Positions 1 through 6,691 of a stretch of 9,203 nucleotides of DNA are shown in pieces. The notes below the pieces were generated by a model. That model searched no databases and was not told where the DNA came from. It saw only the letters and a list, made by a program, of their open reading frames with translations. The DNA is from Bacillota bacterium (GTDB lineage Bacteria; Bacillota; Clostridia; Lachnospirales; Cellulosilyticaceae): NCBI GenBank assembly GCA_023393125.1, contig JAEWMQ010000028.1, positions 1 through 9,203 of the forward strand. The letters run 5' to 3'. Positions within the stretch are counted from its first letter, which is position 1. Each line of letters starts with the position of its first letter. The position numbers were made by a program, and so were the translations under genes.

Positions 1-731
1 CTATAAGCCTCTATTAATTTACCGGTAAAAGCATCTATTCCCTTACTTTCATTATTATTAATTTCATAAGCCAAAAAACTACCTTTATTTTTTGCTTCCC
101 ACTCGTAGTAGATCTTATAAATAGCGGGTAAATCCAATTGATCTAAATAACTTAATTGAGCTTGGTCTTGTGTCAATTTAGGCGTACTGTCATTATAAGT
201 ACGTTGGTCAAAATTTATCCCTGAGAAATTTTTTATTTCTCCTGTTTCCTTACTCACATTAACGTATACAACTTGATCATAAACTTTAACGCCATTATGG
301 TATAAGTCATATATATACGTATAGTAATAATCGCTACTTGGTCCACTGGTTTCTCTTAAAACTAAATCCTTTGCATATTCTGGAACTACTTGACTTAAAA
401 ATAGTTCTGCCTTGGCCATTCCTGTCTCTAAATCTATTTTTGCCAAAGTACTCTCCTTAGTATCATAAACATTTAAATAATAGCTTATAATATCTCCATC
501 TGGCTCACACCCAATTGTTAAGTTACCTTCTTCACCTAGTTGATCTTGCCATACTAAATGGTAATTATCTCCCCATTGATTATAACTAAACTCTGTAAAA
601 ACTTCCGGTACTTCTATTCTTTCTTTAACCTTTTGTAATACCTTTTCTAAATTTTCCGTTTCTCTATTAGCAAAACTCACTTGTGGTACTATCATTACTA
701 TAGCAAGTAATAATAAAAATTTTTTCCGCAT
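1..731 (-). CDS. Secreted YcdB/YcdC-domain protein, N-terminal part (runs off window edge)
   Basis: An open frame of 243 codons runs from an ATG (complement of 729-731) to the left edge without a stop, so the C-terminus is missing. A strong Shine-Dalgarno (AGGGAGG, complement of 739-745) lies 7 bases before the ATG and fixes the start. The protein begins with a classic signal peptide: basic MRKK, a hydrophobic core at residues 5-16, then a likely cleavage site after VSFA (residue 21), so it is exported. The mature part has repeated beta-strand stretches ending in turns such as VNVSKETGEIKNFSG (about 162-176) and a helix plus VVPEYAKD (about 119-126). This resembles the YcdB/YcdC repeated domain (DUF4901 type), which in Clostridia is often followed by SLH repeats. 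Function is unknown in the family. Domain recognition is by eye and moderately confident; the reading frame and secretion signal are clear. Confidence 0.85.
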   Translation of the reverse strand, partial: MRKKFLLLLAIVMIVPQVSFANRETENLEKVLQKVKERIEVPEVFTEFSYNQWGDNYHLVWQDQLGEEGNLTIGCEPDGDIISYYLNVYDTKESTLAKIDLETGMAKAELFLSQVVPEYAKDLVLRETSGPSSDYYYTYIYDLYHNGVKVYDQVVYVNVSKETGEIKNFSGINFDQRTYNDSTPKLTQDQAQLSYLDQLDLPAIYKIYYEWEAKNKGSFLAYEINNNESKGIDAFTGKLIEAY

Positions 732-789
732 TTTATAACCTCCCTATCATCCTATGCTATTTAGACGTAATAAAATAAAATGAGTTCCA

Positions 790-817
790 ATTATAATTTA
801 TTTTTTAAATTTATAAA
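790..817 (-). promoter_or_regulatory. Candidate sigma-A promoter of the YcdB-type gene
   Basis: On the minus strand a perfect -10 TATAAT (complement of 790-795) is preceded, after a 16-base spacer, by TTTATA (complement of 812-817; 4 of 6 consensus positions). Transcription would start near 783 and give a leader of about 50 bases. It lies downstream of the psuK terminator, which fits an independent transcription unit. The surroundings are very AT-rich, so chance matches are easy. Confidence 0.5.
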
Positions 818-878
818 AGCTTTAGACCTTAACCTATCTTCTCCTTTTCAAAGCCCTATCCACTAAACGCACTTACAA

Positions 879-932
879 AAAAAGTGTTAGTATTAGCAAA
901 GGCTATTCCCTTTACTAACACTAACACTTTTT
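879..932 (-). terminator. Intrinsic terminator of psuK
   Basis: A 24-position stem (879-902 paired with 909-932) encloses a 6-base loop (903-908). It begins 16 bases past the psuK stop. Read on the minus strand every position pairs, two of them as G-U wobbles (892/919 and 897/914). The 3' side runs into seven Us (complement of 883-877). On the plus strand the same two positions would be A-C mismatches, so the hairpin is built for minus-strand transcription. Confidence 0.93.
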
Positions 933-947
933 AAATAGCACTATTTA

Positions 948-1904
948 TTAAAATGTCATACATTCCCACTGTGCTGTTTGAATATATGTTTCCACTAAAT
1001 TAGCACTCATATTAGGATTAATCGTTTCTTCATGGGCAATGGTAATATTAGACATTGCAATAGCATATTTGACAATCTCTAGCGTACTTTTATTGGCCAT
1101 GTATCCTGCACCAATACCTGCTACAAAAGCATCTCCTGCTCCTGTAACATTAATCACTTCTAATGCTTTTGCCTTAACAATGCCTTCTTCGTTACCATCA
1201 TTATAATATACACCATCTACATCAAGGCTAATAAAGACATTTTGTACACCTAAACTTCTTAGGTATGCACCTGCTTTCCTAGCATCTTCATATGTTTTTA
1301 CTTCAAAACCACATAATACTTCTGCTTCGTGCCTATTAGGTTTTACTGTATGGAAGTAGTGAAGTAAATGTTTAATTCTAGCTGCTTTAGCTGCTGATAC
1401 TGGATCTAAAACAAACTTTGTTTTCCCTTGATAAGTGCTTACAATATGCTCTAAAAAAGGAGGATTATCTGCACCTAAAAACATATATTCTGCATTTTCA
1501 ATAATAGTGGCACGTTCACTTAAGGCCTCTTTTGAAAACTCATTAGCTAGCTTTGTATCAACTACGGCTGATACCATTTCTCCATTTTCATCTAATATGG
1601 CCATATAAGTAGGTGTAGATCCACCAGGTACAATTAAAGTATTCGTCATATCCACGCCTACCTTTTCAGCCTGTCTTAAAATATCTTTACCTTTTTCATC
1701 GTCTCCTAAAATAGAAATAAACTGTGTGTTTGTCCCTACTAAAGACATATTTTCTGCAATATTTCTGCAAACACCTCCACAAGACACTTTTACCTTTCCA
1801 GGATTCGAATCATAAGGTCTATAGGTTGCGTAAGAAAAACCAAAAATATCGTATATGGAGATACCAAATACTAGTGCATAAGGTTTATTATTTTCCATGA
1901 TCAT
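948..1904 (-). CDS. psuK: PfkB-family carbohydrate kinase, probable pseudouridine kinase
   Basis: This cytosolic kinase of the PfkB/ribokinase family probably phosphorylates pseudouridine to pseudouridine 5'-phosphate in nucleoside salvage. Near the N-terminus are YDSNPGKVKVSCGG and RNIAENM (about residues 31-53), the family's first signature with the substrate-binding Gly pair. Mid-protein are DPVSAAKAARIK (about 167-178) and KPNRHEAEVLCG (about 188-199). The C-terminal INVTGAGDAF (about 251-260) carries the catalytic Asp and anion hole. DSNPGK, DPVS and KPNR..EAE match my memory of E. coli PsuK (YeiC) closely, and the length of 318 residues is normal. The first codons read M-M-I-M. The AAAGGA ribosome site lies 2, 5 and 11 bases before the ATGs at 1907, 1904 and 1898, so I chose 1904. 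No psuG glycosidase lies next to it in the window. Another PfkB sugar specificity is possible but less likely. Confidence 0.88.
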   Translation of the reverse strand: MIMENNKPYALVFGISIYDIFGFSYATYRPYDSNPGKVKVSCGGVCRNIAENMSLVGTNTQFISILGDDEKGKDILRQAEKVGVDMTNTLIVPGGSTPTYMAILDENGEMVSAVVDTKLANEFSKEALSERATIIENAEYMFLGADNPPFLEHIVSTYQGKTKFVLDPVSAAKAARIKHLLHYFHTVKPNRHEAEVLCGFEVKTYEDARKAGAYLRSLGVQNVFISLDVDGVYYNDGNEEGIVKAKALEVINVTGAGDAFVAGIGAGYMANKSTLEIVKYAIAMSNITIAHEETINPNMSANLVETYIQTAQWECMTF

Positions 1905-1935
1905 CATATTCCTTTACTTGATTTTATAGATAAAT

Positions 1936-1963
1936 ATTATATTAACATAAGTTTAGCAGAAAA
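1936..1963 (-). promoter_or_regulatory. Candidate promoter of psuK
   Basis: On the minus strand a perfect TATAAT (complement of 1936-1941) sits with a weak TTTTCT -35 (complement of 1958-1963) at 16 bases. It predicts a leader of about 22 bases before the start codon. The -35 is poor and the region is AT-rich, so only the -10 is persuasive. The rest of the 242-base divergent psuK/speD spacer shows no convincing riboswitch or other gene. Confidence 0.4.
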
Positions 1964-2078
1964 CCTATTAAAAAATACCTAAAACTATATTTTTCCAAGA
2001 TTATAGATAATTATATCTTTTTCATTCCCAAAAGCACACTATTACTAAACTTTAAATTTTATATTACAATATTTTTTG

Positions 2079-2107
2079 TTGAATTCCTTAGCTTTTTATC
2101 TTATAAT
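2079..2107 (+). promoter_or_regulatory. Promoter of the speD-speE-speB operon
   Basis: TTGAAT (2079-2084) and TATAAT (2102-2107) are separated by exactly 17 bases, a near-consensus housekeeping sigma promoter. Transcription would begin near 2114, leaving a short leader of about 36 bases before the speD ATG. That is too short for a classical riboswitch or attenuator. Confidence 0.75.
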
Positions 2108-2149
2108 TACCTTACTATTCACTAAGTAAAGGAGCCGATTTGGAATAAG

Positions 2150-2983
2150 ATGAATAATATAGATTCTACTGCATTAAAACTACATGGCTTTAATAATTTA
2201 ACTAAAACGCTTAGCTTCAACATGTATGATATTTGTTATACCAAAACTGCCGAGGATCGAAAAGCTTACATAGAATATATTGATGAGCAATATAATGCTG
2301 AAAGACTTACTCAAATTTTAACGACTGTTACAGAAATGATTGGGGCTAATATATTAAACATTGCCAAGCAAGATTATGATCCTCAAGGAGCTAGTGTTAC
2401 TATTCTTATTTCTGAAGGTGCCGTTCCTGAAATTCGTCATGATGAAGCGAAATCTGCTTCTCCAGGGCCTATTCCAGAAATCATATTGGGACATTTAGAT
2501 AAAAGTCATATTACAGTTCATACCTACCCTGAATATCATCCTTATGAAGGCATAAGCACATTTAGGGCAGATATAGATGTGGCAACTTGTGGTGAAATAT
2601 CCCCTCTTAAAGCACTGAATTATCTCATTCACTGTTTTGATGCTGATGTAATGACTTTAGATTATAAAGTACGTGGCTTTGCAAGAGATATTGCAGGCAA
2701 CAAGCTTTTTATAGATCATCCTATTGATTCTATTCAAAACTTCATACCTGAACACATTCGGATGATGTATAACATGATAGATGTTAATGTTTATCAGGAA
2801 AATATCTTCCATACCAAATGCCGCTTAAAACAGTTCGACCTAGATAACTATTTATTTGGTTATACTAAAGAGGAACTTCATAAAGGTGAGGCAAAAATGA
2901 TTGCCAAAAAAGTAAAAAAAGAAATGGATGAAATTTTCTATGGTACTGTTGTACGTGAAGCTATGTTTAGCTTAGAAGATTAG
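2150..2983 (+). CDS. speD: S-adenosylmethionine decarboxylase proenzyme, E. coli type
   Basis: This enzyme decarboxylates S-adenosylmethionine to supply the aminopropyl donor for spermidine. The 277-residue protein aligns by eye along its whole length with the large E. coli-type SpeD (264 residues), not the roughly 120-residue Bacillus/Thermotoga SpeH. Shared blocks include KLHGFNNLTKTLSF (10-23), IGANILNIAKQDYDPQGASV (64-83) and DVNVYQENIFHTK (211-223). Self-cleavage should occur in HLDKSHITVHTYPE between Lys118 and Ser119, with Ser119 becoming the pyruvoyl group. Cys147 in ATCGEISPLKALNYL matches the catalytic Cys region. It is first in a three-gene operon. The start is unusual: the good AAAGGAG (2128-2134) is 15 bases from the ATG, with only a weak GGA closer by. 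No in-frame ATG, GTG or TTG lies nearer to the strong site. Family assignment is very secure. Confidence 0.97.
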   Translation: MNNIDSTALKLHGFNNLTKTLSFNMYDICYTKTAEDRKAYIEYIDEQYNAERLTQILTTVTEMIGANILNIAKQDYDPQGASVTILISEGAVPEIRHDEAKSASPGPIPEIILGHLDKSHITVHTYPEYHPYEGISTFRADIDVATCGEISPLKALNYLIHCFDADVMTLDYKVRGFARDIAGNKLFIDHPIDSIQNFIPEHIRMMYNMIDVNVYQENIFHTKCRLKQFDLDNYLFGYTKEELHKGEAKMIAKKVKKEMDEIFYGTVVREAMFSLED

Positions 2984-2992
2984 GAGGCTTTT

Positions 2993-3850
2993 ATGCAGGA
3001 TTTATGGTATAGCGAAAAATATGAGGGAGATGTTAAATTTTCAGTTAAAATCATAGAACACCTCCATTCTGAAAAGACACCTTTTCAACAGATTGACTTC
3101 TTTGATAGCAAAACTTTTGGGCGCTTTTTTACTTTAGATGGCTTTATGATGGTTACAGAAAAGGATGAGTTTATTTATCATGAAATGATTACTCACGTAG
3201 CTATGGCCGTTAACCCAGAAGTTAAACGTGTACTCATTATTGGTGGTGGTGATGGTGGTACAGCCAGAGAAATTTTACGTTATAAAACAGTTAAGAGGGT
3301 AGATTTAGTTGAAATTGATGAACGAGTCGTACGGCTTTGTCAACAATACTTACCTCTGACAGCCGAACCTTTTGACAATGATAATAGACTTGTACTACAT
3401 TTTGAGGATGGACTAGATTTTGTTCAATCTGCTAAGAATAATAGCTATGACTTAATCTTAGTAGATTCTACAGACCCTATTGGCCCCGGAGAAGGATTGT
3501 TTACCTATGATTTTTACCATCATTGCGAACGTATTCTAAGTCATGTGGGCATTTTAATTAATCAGCATGAAAGCCCTTATTATGAAAGTGATGCTTATGA
3601 AATGAAACGTTCTCATGCTAAAATTAAAGCTAGTTTCCCTATTGCAAAGGTATACCAATTTCATATGCCAACCTATCCTTCAGGTCATTGGCTCTTTGGC
3701 TTTGCTTCAAAAAAATATGATCCTATAAAGGATTTAAAAAGTGAAAGATGGGAAGCCCTTGGTCTTTATACTAAATACTATAATACAAAATTACATCAAG
3801 GAGCCTTTATGCTCCCTACCTACGTAAAGGAAGGACTCGAAAATGCTTAA
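2993..3850 (+). CDS. speE: Spermidine synthase (putrescine aminopropyltransferase)
   Basis: This cytosolic enzyme transfers the aminopropyl group of decarboxylated SAM to putrescine, giving spermidine and methylthioadenosine. The protein is 285 residues, the usual length. It has an N-terminal beta domain with LDGFMMVTEKDEFIYHEM (48-65), followed by a Rossmann-fold domain. The nucleotide loop is GGGDGGTAREIL (84-95), and VEID (106-109) supplies the acidic ribose-binding residues. VDSTDPIGPGEGLF (157-170) carries the catalytic Asp158 and the gatekeeping loop. The gap from speD is 9 bases and the AGGAGG site (2982-2987) overlaps the speD stop, so the genes are translationally close. The end overlaps the speB start by 8 bases. 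Polyamine specificity (putrescine versus agmatine or cadaverine) cannot be read from sequence alone, but the operon favours spermidine synthesis. Confidence 0.97.
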   Translation: MQDLWYSEKYEGDVKFSVKIIEHLHSEKTPFQQIDFFDSKTFGRFFTLDGFMMVTEKDEFIYHEMITHVAMAVNPEVKRVLIIGGGDGGTAREILRYKTVKRVDLVEIDERVVRLCQQYLPLTAEPFDNDNRLVLHFEDGLDFVQSAKNNSYDLILVDSTDPIGPGEGLFTYDFYHHCERILSHVGILINQHESPYYESDAYEMKRSHAKIKASFPIAKVYQFHMPTYPSGHWLFGFASKKYDPIKDLKSERWEALGLYTKYYNTKLHQGAFMLPTYVKEGLENA

Positions 3851-4700
3851 TACCTATACAACTCAACAATTTATTGGCTGTGATAAATCTTTTAAAGAAG
3901 GAAATGTCATTTTATTTGGTGCTCCTTTTGATGGCACTACTAGCTATAGACCTGGTACACGCTTTGCACCTGCTACCATTAGGCCAGACTCCTATGGACT
4001 TGAAACTTATTCTCCCTACTTGGATCTAGATTTAGAAGACTTTTTAGTAAGTGATATCGGCGATGTGGATTTACCTTTTGGTAATCCCCCTAAAGCTTTA
4101 GCTTCTATTAAAACTGTTGCAGAGGAGATTATTTCACAAGGTAAAAAACCTCTTATGATTGGTGGTGAACATTTAGTAAGCTTACCAGTTATTGAGACTC
4201 TTGCACATCATTATCCTGATTTACATATCATTCATTTAGATGCGCATACGGATTTAAGAGATAATTATTTAGGCGAAAAACTTTCCCATGCTACAGTCTT
4301 GAGACGCGCGTGGGATATTTTAGGCGATCATCGTATTTTTCAATTTGGTATTCGTTCTGGTATGAAACAAGAATTTGAATGGGCCAAAACTCATACTTAC
4401 TTACATCCTTTTGACACTGCCACTTTAAAAGAAAAGGTGCAAAGTTTAAAAGGAAAACCCATATACTTAACTATAGATTTAGATGTATTAGACCCTTCTA
4501 TTTTTTCTGGAACAGGTACACCTGAACCAGGTGGTATCACTATGAAAGAGCTTTTAGAGGCTTTTATCACACTTAAAGAGGCTCACCTTATTGGAGCTGA
4601 TGTGGTAGAATTAGCACCTCACTATGATGCAAGTGGCGTTTCTACTGCCGTAGCTTGTAAGGTCATTAGAGAAATTGCTTTACTTCTAGCTAACTGTTAA
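3843..4700 (+). CDS. speB: Agmatinase (ureohydrolase family)
   Basis: This manganese-dependent ureohydrolase splits agmatine into putrescine and urea, feeding the spermidine synthase encoded just before it. The protein is 285 residues and has all the arginase/agmatinase metal motifs: GGEH (107-110, ligand His110), DAHTDLRD (133-140, ligands Asp133, His135, Asp137) and TIDLDVLDP (210-218, ligands Asp212, Asp214). After these comes GTGTPEPGG (223-231), the form typical of agmatinases rather than arginases. The gene overlaps the speE stop by 8 bases, and its AAGGAAGG site (3827-3834) lies inside speE, which points to coupled translation. Formiminoglutamase, guanidinobutyrase or N1-aminopropylagmatine ureohydrolase activity cannot be excluded, but the speD-speE context supports a polyamine role. 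No arginine decarboxylase gene accompanies it here. Confidence 0.93.
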   Translation: MLNTYTTQQFIGCDKSFKEGNVILFGAPFDGTTSYRPGTRFAPATIRPDSYGLETYSPYLDLDLEDFLVSDIGDVDLPFGNPPKALASIKTVAEEIISQGKKPLMIGGEHLVSLPVIETLAHHYPDLHIIHLDAHTDLRDNYLGEKLSHATVLRRAWDILGDHRIFQFGIRSGMKQEFEWAKTHTYLHPFDTATLKEKVQSLKGKPIYLTIDLDVLDPSIFSGTGTPEPGGITMKELLEAFITLKEAHLIGADVVELAPHYDASGVSTAVACKVIREIALLLANC

Positions 4701-4710
4701 TTCAATTTGG

Positions 4711-4758
4711 TACAAAAATAAAAACAGGATGTAAGTGCATCCTGTTTTTATTTTTGTA
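4711..4758. terminator. Bidirectional terminator between speB and the SLH gene
   Basis: A perfect 21-bp inverted repeat (4711-4731 with 4738-4758) encloses a 6-base loop. The GC core CAGGATG/CATCCTG is flanked by A and T runs on both sides, so U-tracts follow the core in either direction. It starts 10 bases after the speB stop and lies 79 bases past the stop of the convergent SLH gene, so it can end both transcripts. The remaining bases 4759-4837 show nothing I can assign. Confidence 0.93.
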
Positions 4759-4837
4759 TTGTTAAATCTATAGATGTATTTCTATGGCCTTAGTCATATA
4801 CTTATTAGGTATTAATAGGTGCCATAATGAGCTACTT

Positions 4838-5722
4838 TTATCTAGGTGTTGCTCTCTTTTGTGTAGCGCAAATAATATCTTTATAGTAAGGTGTTGATGG
4901 TGTTACATCTGAAAAATCACTGGTTTTATCATTGATATCACATTCAATATCAAATAATTTGTTAAGCAGTACCACTGCTTGTGTACGTGTTAAATCGCCT
5001 TCACCTGCTGGTATACTTACATTGGTCGTTTTCAAATAAGCAGCTATACGAGGCATAATCTCCCTTGCCTCTTTTAAGGTTACAGGATCTGTTGGCCTAA
5101 AAGTGCCATCTGCATAAGGTTTCATTAAACCTAAGTTAGCTACATAATTAATGGCATCTGTACTAAATTTAAGCTCAGGTACATCCTTAAACTGATTTTG
5201 CTGCGTCGGAATATCATTATGAGTCAATAATCTAGCAATCATTGTAGCAAGTTCAGCTCTTGACACAGCTTGATTAGGCTTAAAAGTACCATCTGGATAA
5301 CCACTGATATAAGGAAAATTAATAGCTGTTTGAGTACTTTCATCTGTTGGTGGTTTACAGAAAGTCACACAGATTTTAGTACTTTTTATACAACCATTTT
5401 TAGTGTACTTAATAGTTACAGTATGACTTCCCTTTTGAGGTTTAATAGTAGCAAAGTTAGTCGTATAATCCTTAATTAATTTGGGCTGGGCTATATTTTT
5501 ATAATAAGCCTTAACTTCAAGCATATCCTTAAAATCTTCTTCATTAGTACCTACAGGTACTTGAAGTGCTTTAGGTGAAGCTTCTATACGCTTAAGAACT
5601 AGTGTATTAGCTGCTGCAATCTGCTCCGTATTAACTTTTATTGTTCCACCATAGATTAAAGTGGGAATTAATACTAAGCATATAACGAATAATGCAATGA
5701 GATTCTTAGGTTTTTGTTCCAT
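4838..5722 (-). CDS. Exported SLH-domain protein with an Ig-like region
   Basis: The protein is 294 residues, and AAGGAG lies a suitable distance before the ATG. Residues 1-8 are polar and basic. Residues 9-25 form a hydrophobic export segment that may be cleaved or remain as a membrane anchor. Residues about 45-122 look like a small beta-sandwich (bacterial Ig-like): LQVPVGTNEEDF at 53-64 and SHTVTIKYTKNGC at 99-111. The C-terminal half carries SLH repeats, which usually bind secondary cell-wall polymer. One is centred on GYPDGTFKPNQAVSRAELATM (141-161) and a second on FKDV...YADGTFRPTDPVTLKEA (178-219). A third begins with FSDVTPSTPYYKDIICATQK (270-289) but the protein stops at residue 294, before that motif is complete. 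The array is therefore shorter than the usual three repeats. The protein is probably a surface protein; its specific role is unknown. It lies downstream of mgtC on the same strand with no clear terminator between. Confidence 0.88.
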   Translation of the reverse strand: MEQKPKNLIALFVICLVLIPTLIYGGTIKVNTEQIAAANTLVLKRIEASPKALQVPVGTNEEDFKDMLEVKAYYKNIAQPKLIKDYTTNFATIKPQKGSHTVTIKYTKNGCIKSTKICVTFCKPPTDESTQTAINFPYISGYPDGTFKPNQAVSRAELATMIARLLTHNDIPTQQNQFKDVPELKFSTDAINYVANLGLMKPYADGTFRPTDPVTLKEAREIMPRIAAYLKTTNVSIPAGEGDLTRTQAVVLLNKLFDIECDINDKTSDFSDVTPSTPYYKDIICATQKRATPR

Positions 5723-5808
5723 AGTAGGGCTCCTTTTCTTGCATTAAATAATGTTTCTTTTAGAGCCTAGTATGTCACATTCTTTTATAAATTATTCATA
5801 GCTTCCTA

Positions 5809-6504
5809 CTAGCTAATTTCTTGTATAGCGCGAATACCTTCTACCTGATGCAGTTCAAAAATATATTGGGTGTGATCACAATGATCACTTAGTACTAAGG
5901 TCATCATAGCACCTACAAGCTGACCCCCATCTTGTTTAATGCGTTGTATTTCCAAATCAGATACTTTAGTTCCTTGAGCTTTAACATGCTCTATAAAATG
6001 GCTTAATGCGCTCATACTTTCTAATTCTAAATAAACCTCCATAACCCTTGAATGAGCCTGCACATACTCATCTAAACGATGAAGTCCAGTCATTACCCCA
6101 TACAAAAAAATACAACTAATAATAGCACCTTCATAAAATCCTATACCAATGGCAAGCCCCATACACGCACATGCCCATAGGCCTGCTGCAGTAGTAAGTC
6201 CTTTTACTTGATTACGGCCTATTACAATAATAGTACCTGCTCCTAGGAAACCTATACCACTAATCACTTGTGCTCCTAATCTTGTAGCATCCGTTTGTAC
6301 TTTTAGTACCTCTACCATATATTGACTTGTAAGCATAACTAGTGTAGCACCTATACATACTAATATATGAGTTCTAAAACCTGCTGGTCTTTTTTTGGCA
6401 CCTCTTTCTATTCCAATAATCCCTGAAAATAAAGTAGCTAGTACTAATCTAAAAATAATCGATACTGTGTTCACTTCTCTTAAATATGTCATGACCTGGT
6501 GCAT
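5809..6504 (-). CDS. MgtC/SapB-family membrane protein
   Basis: This is an integral membrane protein of 231 residues. About five hydrophobic helices fill residues 14-141. The family hallmarks are GIERGAKKRPAGFRTHILV (31-49), RLGAQVISGIGFLGAGTI (75-92) and GLTTAAGLWACACMGLAIG (102-120). The tail, about 153-231, is soluble, starts VMEVYLELES and ends QVEGIRAIQEIS, resembling the ACT-like C-terminal domain found in many members. MgtC proteins are linked to growth at low magnesium and to control of ATP synthase or membrane energetics, but no transport reaction is established, so I give no symbol. The start follows AAGGGGG by 9 bases (complement of 6514-6520); a second ATG at 6492 is possible. It shares a divergent control region with the small membrane protein on the plus strand. 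Confidence 0.92.
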   Translation of the reverse strand: MHQVMTYLREVNTVSIIFRLVLATLFSGIIGIERGAKKRPAGFRTHILVCIGATLVMLTSQYMVEVLKVQTDATRLGAQVISGIGFLGAGTIIVIGRNQVKGLTTAAGLWACACMGLAIGIGFYEGAIISCIFLYGVMTGLHRLDEYVQAHSRVMEVYLELESMSALSHFIEHVKAQGTKVSDLEIQRIKQDGGQLVGAMMTLVLSDHCDHTQYIFELHQVEGIRAIQEIS

Positions 6505-6538
6505 GCTTCTTTTCCCCCTTAACGATACTATCTTATAG

Positions 6539-6566
6539 TTTATAATACTATTTTAGCATGATACAA
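6539..6566 (-). promoter_or_regulatory. Candidate mgtC promoter
   Basis: On the minus strand TATAAA (complement of 6539-6544) follows TTGTAT (complement of 6561-6566) at a 16-base spacing. The -10 matches 5 of 6 positions; the -35 is weak. A direct repeat ATACTAT (6525-6531 and 6545-6551) spans the -10 and start region and could be a binding site or chance. Confidence 0.35.
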
Positions 6567-6626
6567 ATAATTGGTTCTAAAAATATCATCAAGTATTCTC
6601 CTAACACTTATTCCACTATTCCATCC

Positions 6627-6656
6627 TTGATTTAAAAGGTCTATAATTAATTTATA
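6627..6656 (+). promoter_or_regulatory. Candidate promoter of the small membrane protein / helicase unit
   Basis: Two overlapping possibilities exist. A perfect TATAAT at 6642-6647 has no good -35. TTGATT at 6627-6632 pairs with a weaker TTTATA at 6651-6656 across 18 bases. Either would start transcription shortly before the AGGAGG at 6679-6684. I cannot choose between them. Confidence 0.35.
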
Positions 6657-6691
6657 AACTCTATTTCCATCTATTGATAGGAGGTAAAATG

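Noticed and set aside
1908..2149. Riboswitch or regulatory RNA in the psuK/speD spacer
   Set aside because: The predicted speD leader is only about 36 bases and the psuK leader about 22. The rest is AT-rich with imperfect palindromes only.
3800..3815. Small hairpin GGAGC...GCTCC near the end of speE
   Set aside because: The stem is only five base pairs inside coding sequence; too weak to call an attenuator, although it lies 11 bases before the speB ribosome site.
4769..4870. Possible frameshift restoring a longer SLH protein
   Set aside because: The alternative frame past the stop stays open for about 30 codons but reads nothing like the end of an SLH motif, so I do not call a frameshift.
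5270..5479. Plus-strand open frame of 69 codons
   Set aside because: It lies wholly antisense to the SLH protein gene, has no ribosome site in front and codes for a composition unlike a real protein. It is a shadow of the real gene.
6674..6691. TTG start for the small membrane protein
   Set aside because: This start would translate through its own Shine-Dalgarno; the ATGs at 6689/6692 are properly spaced from it.
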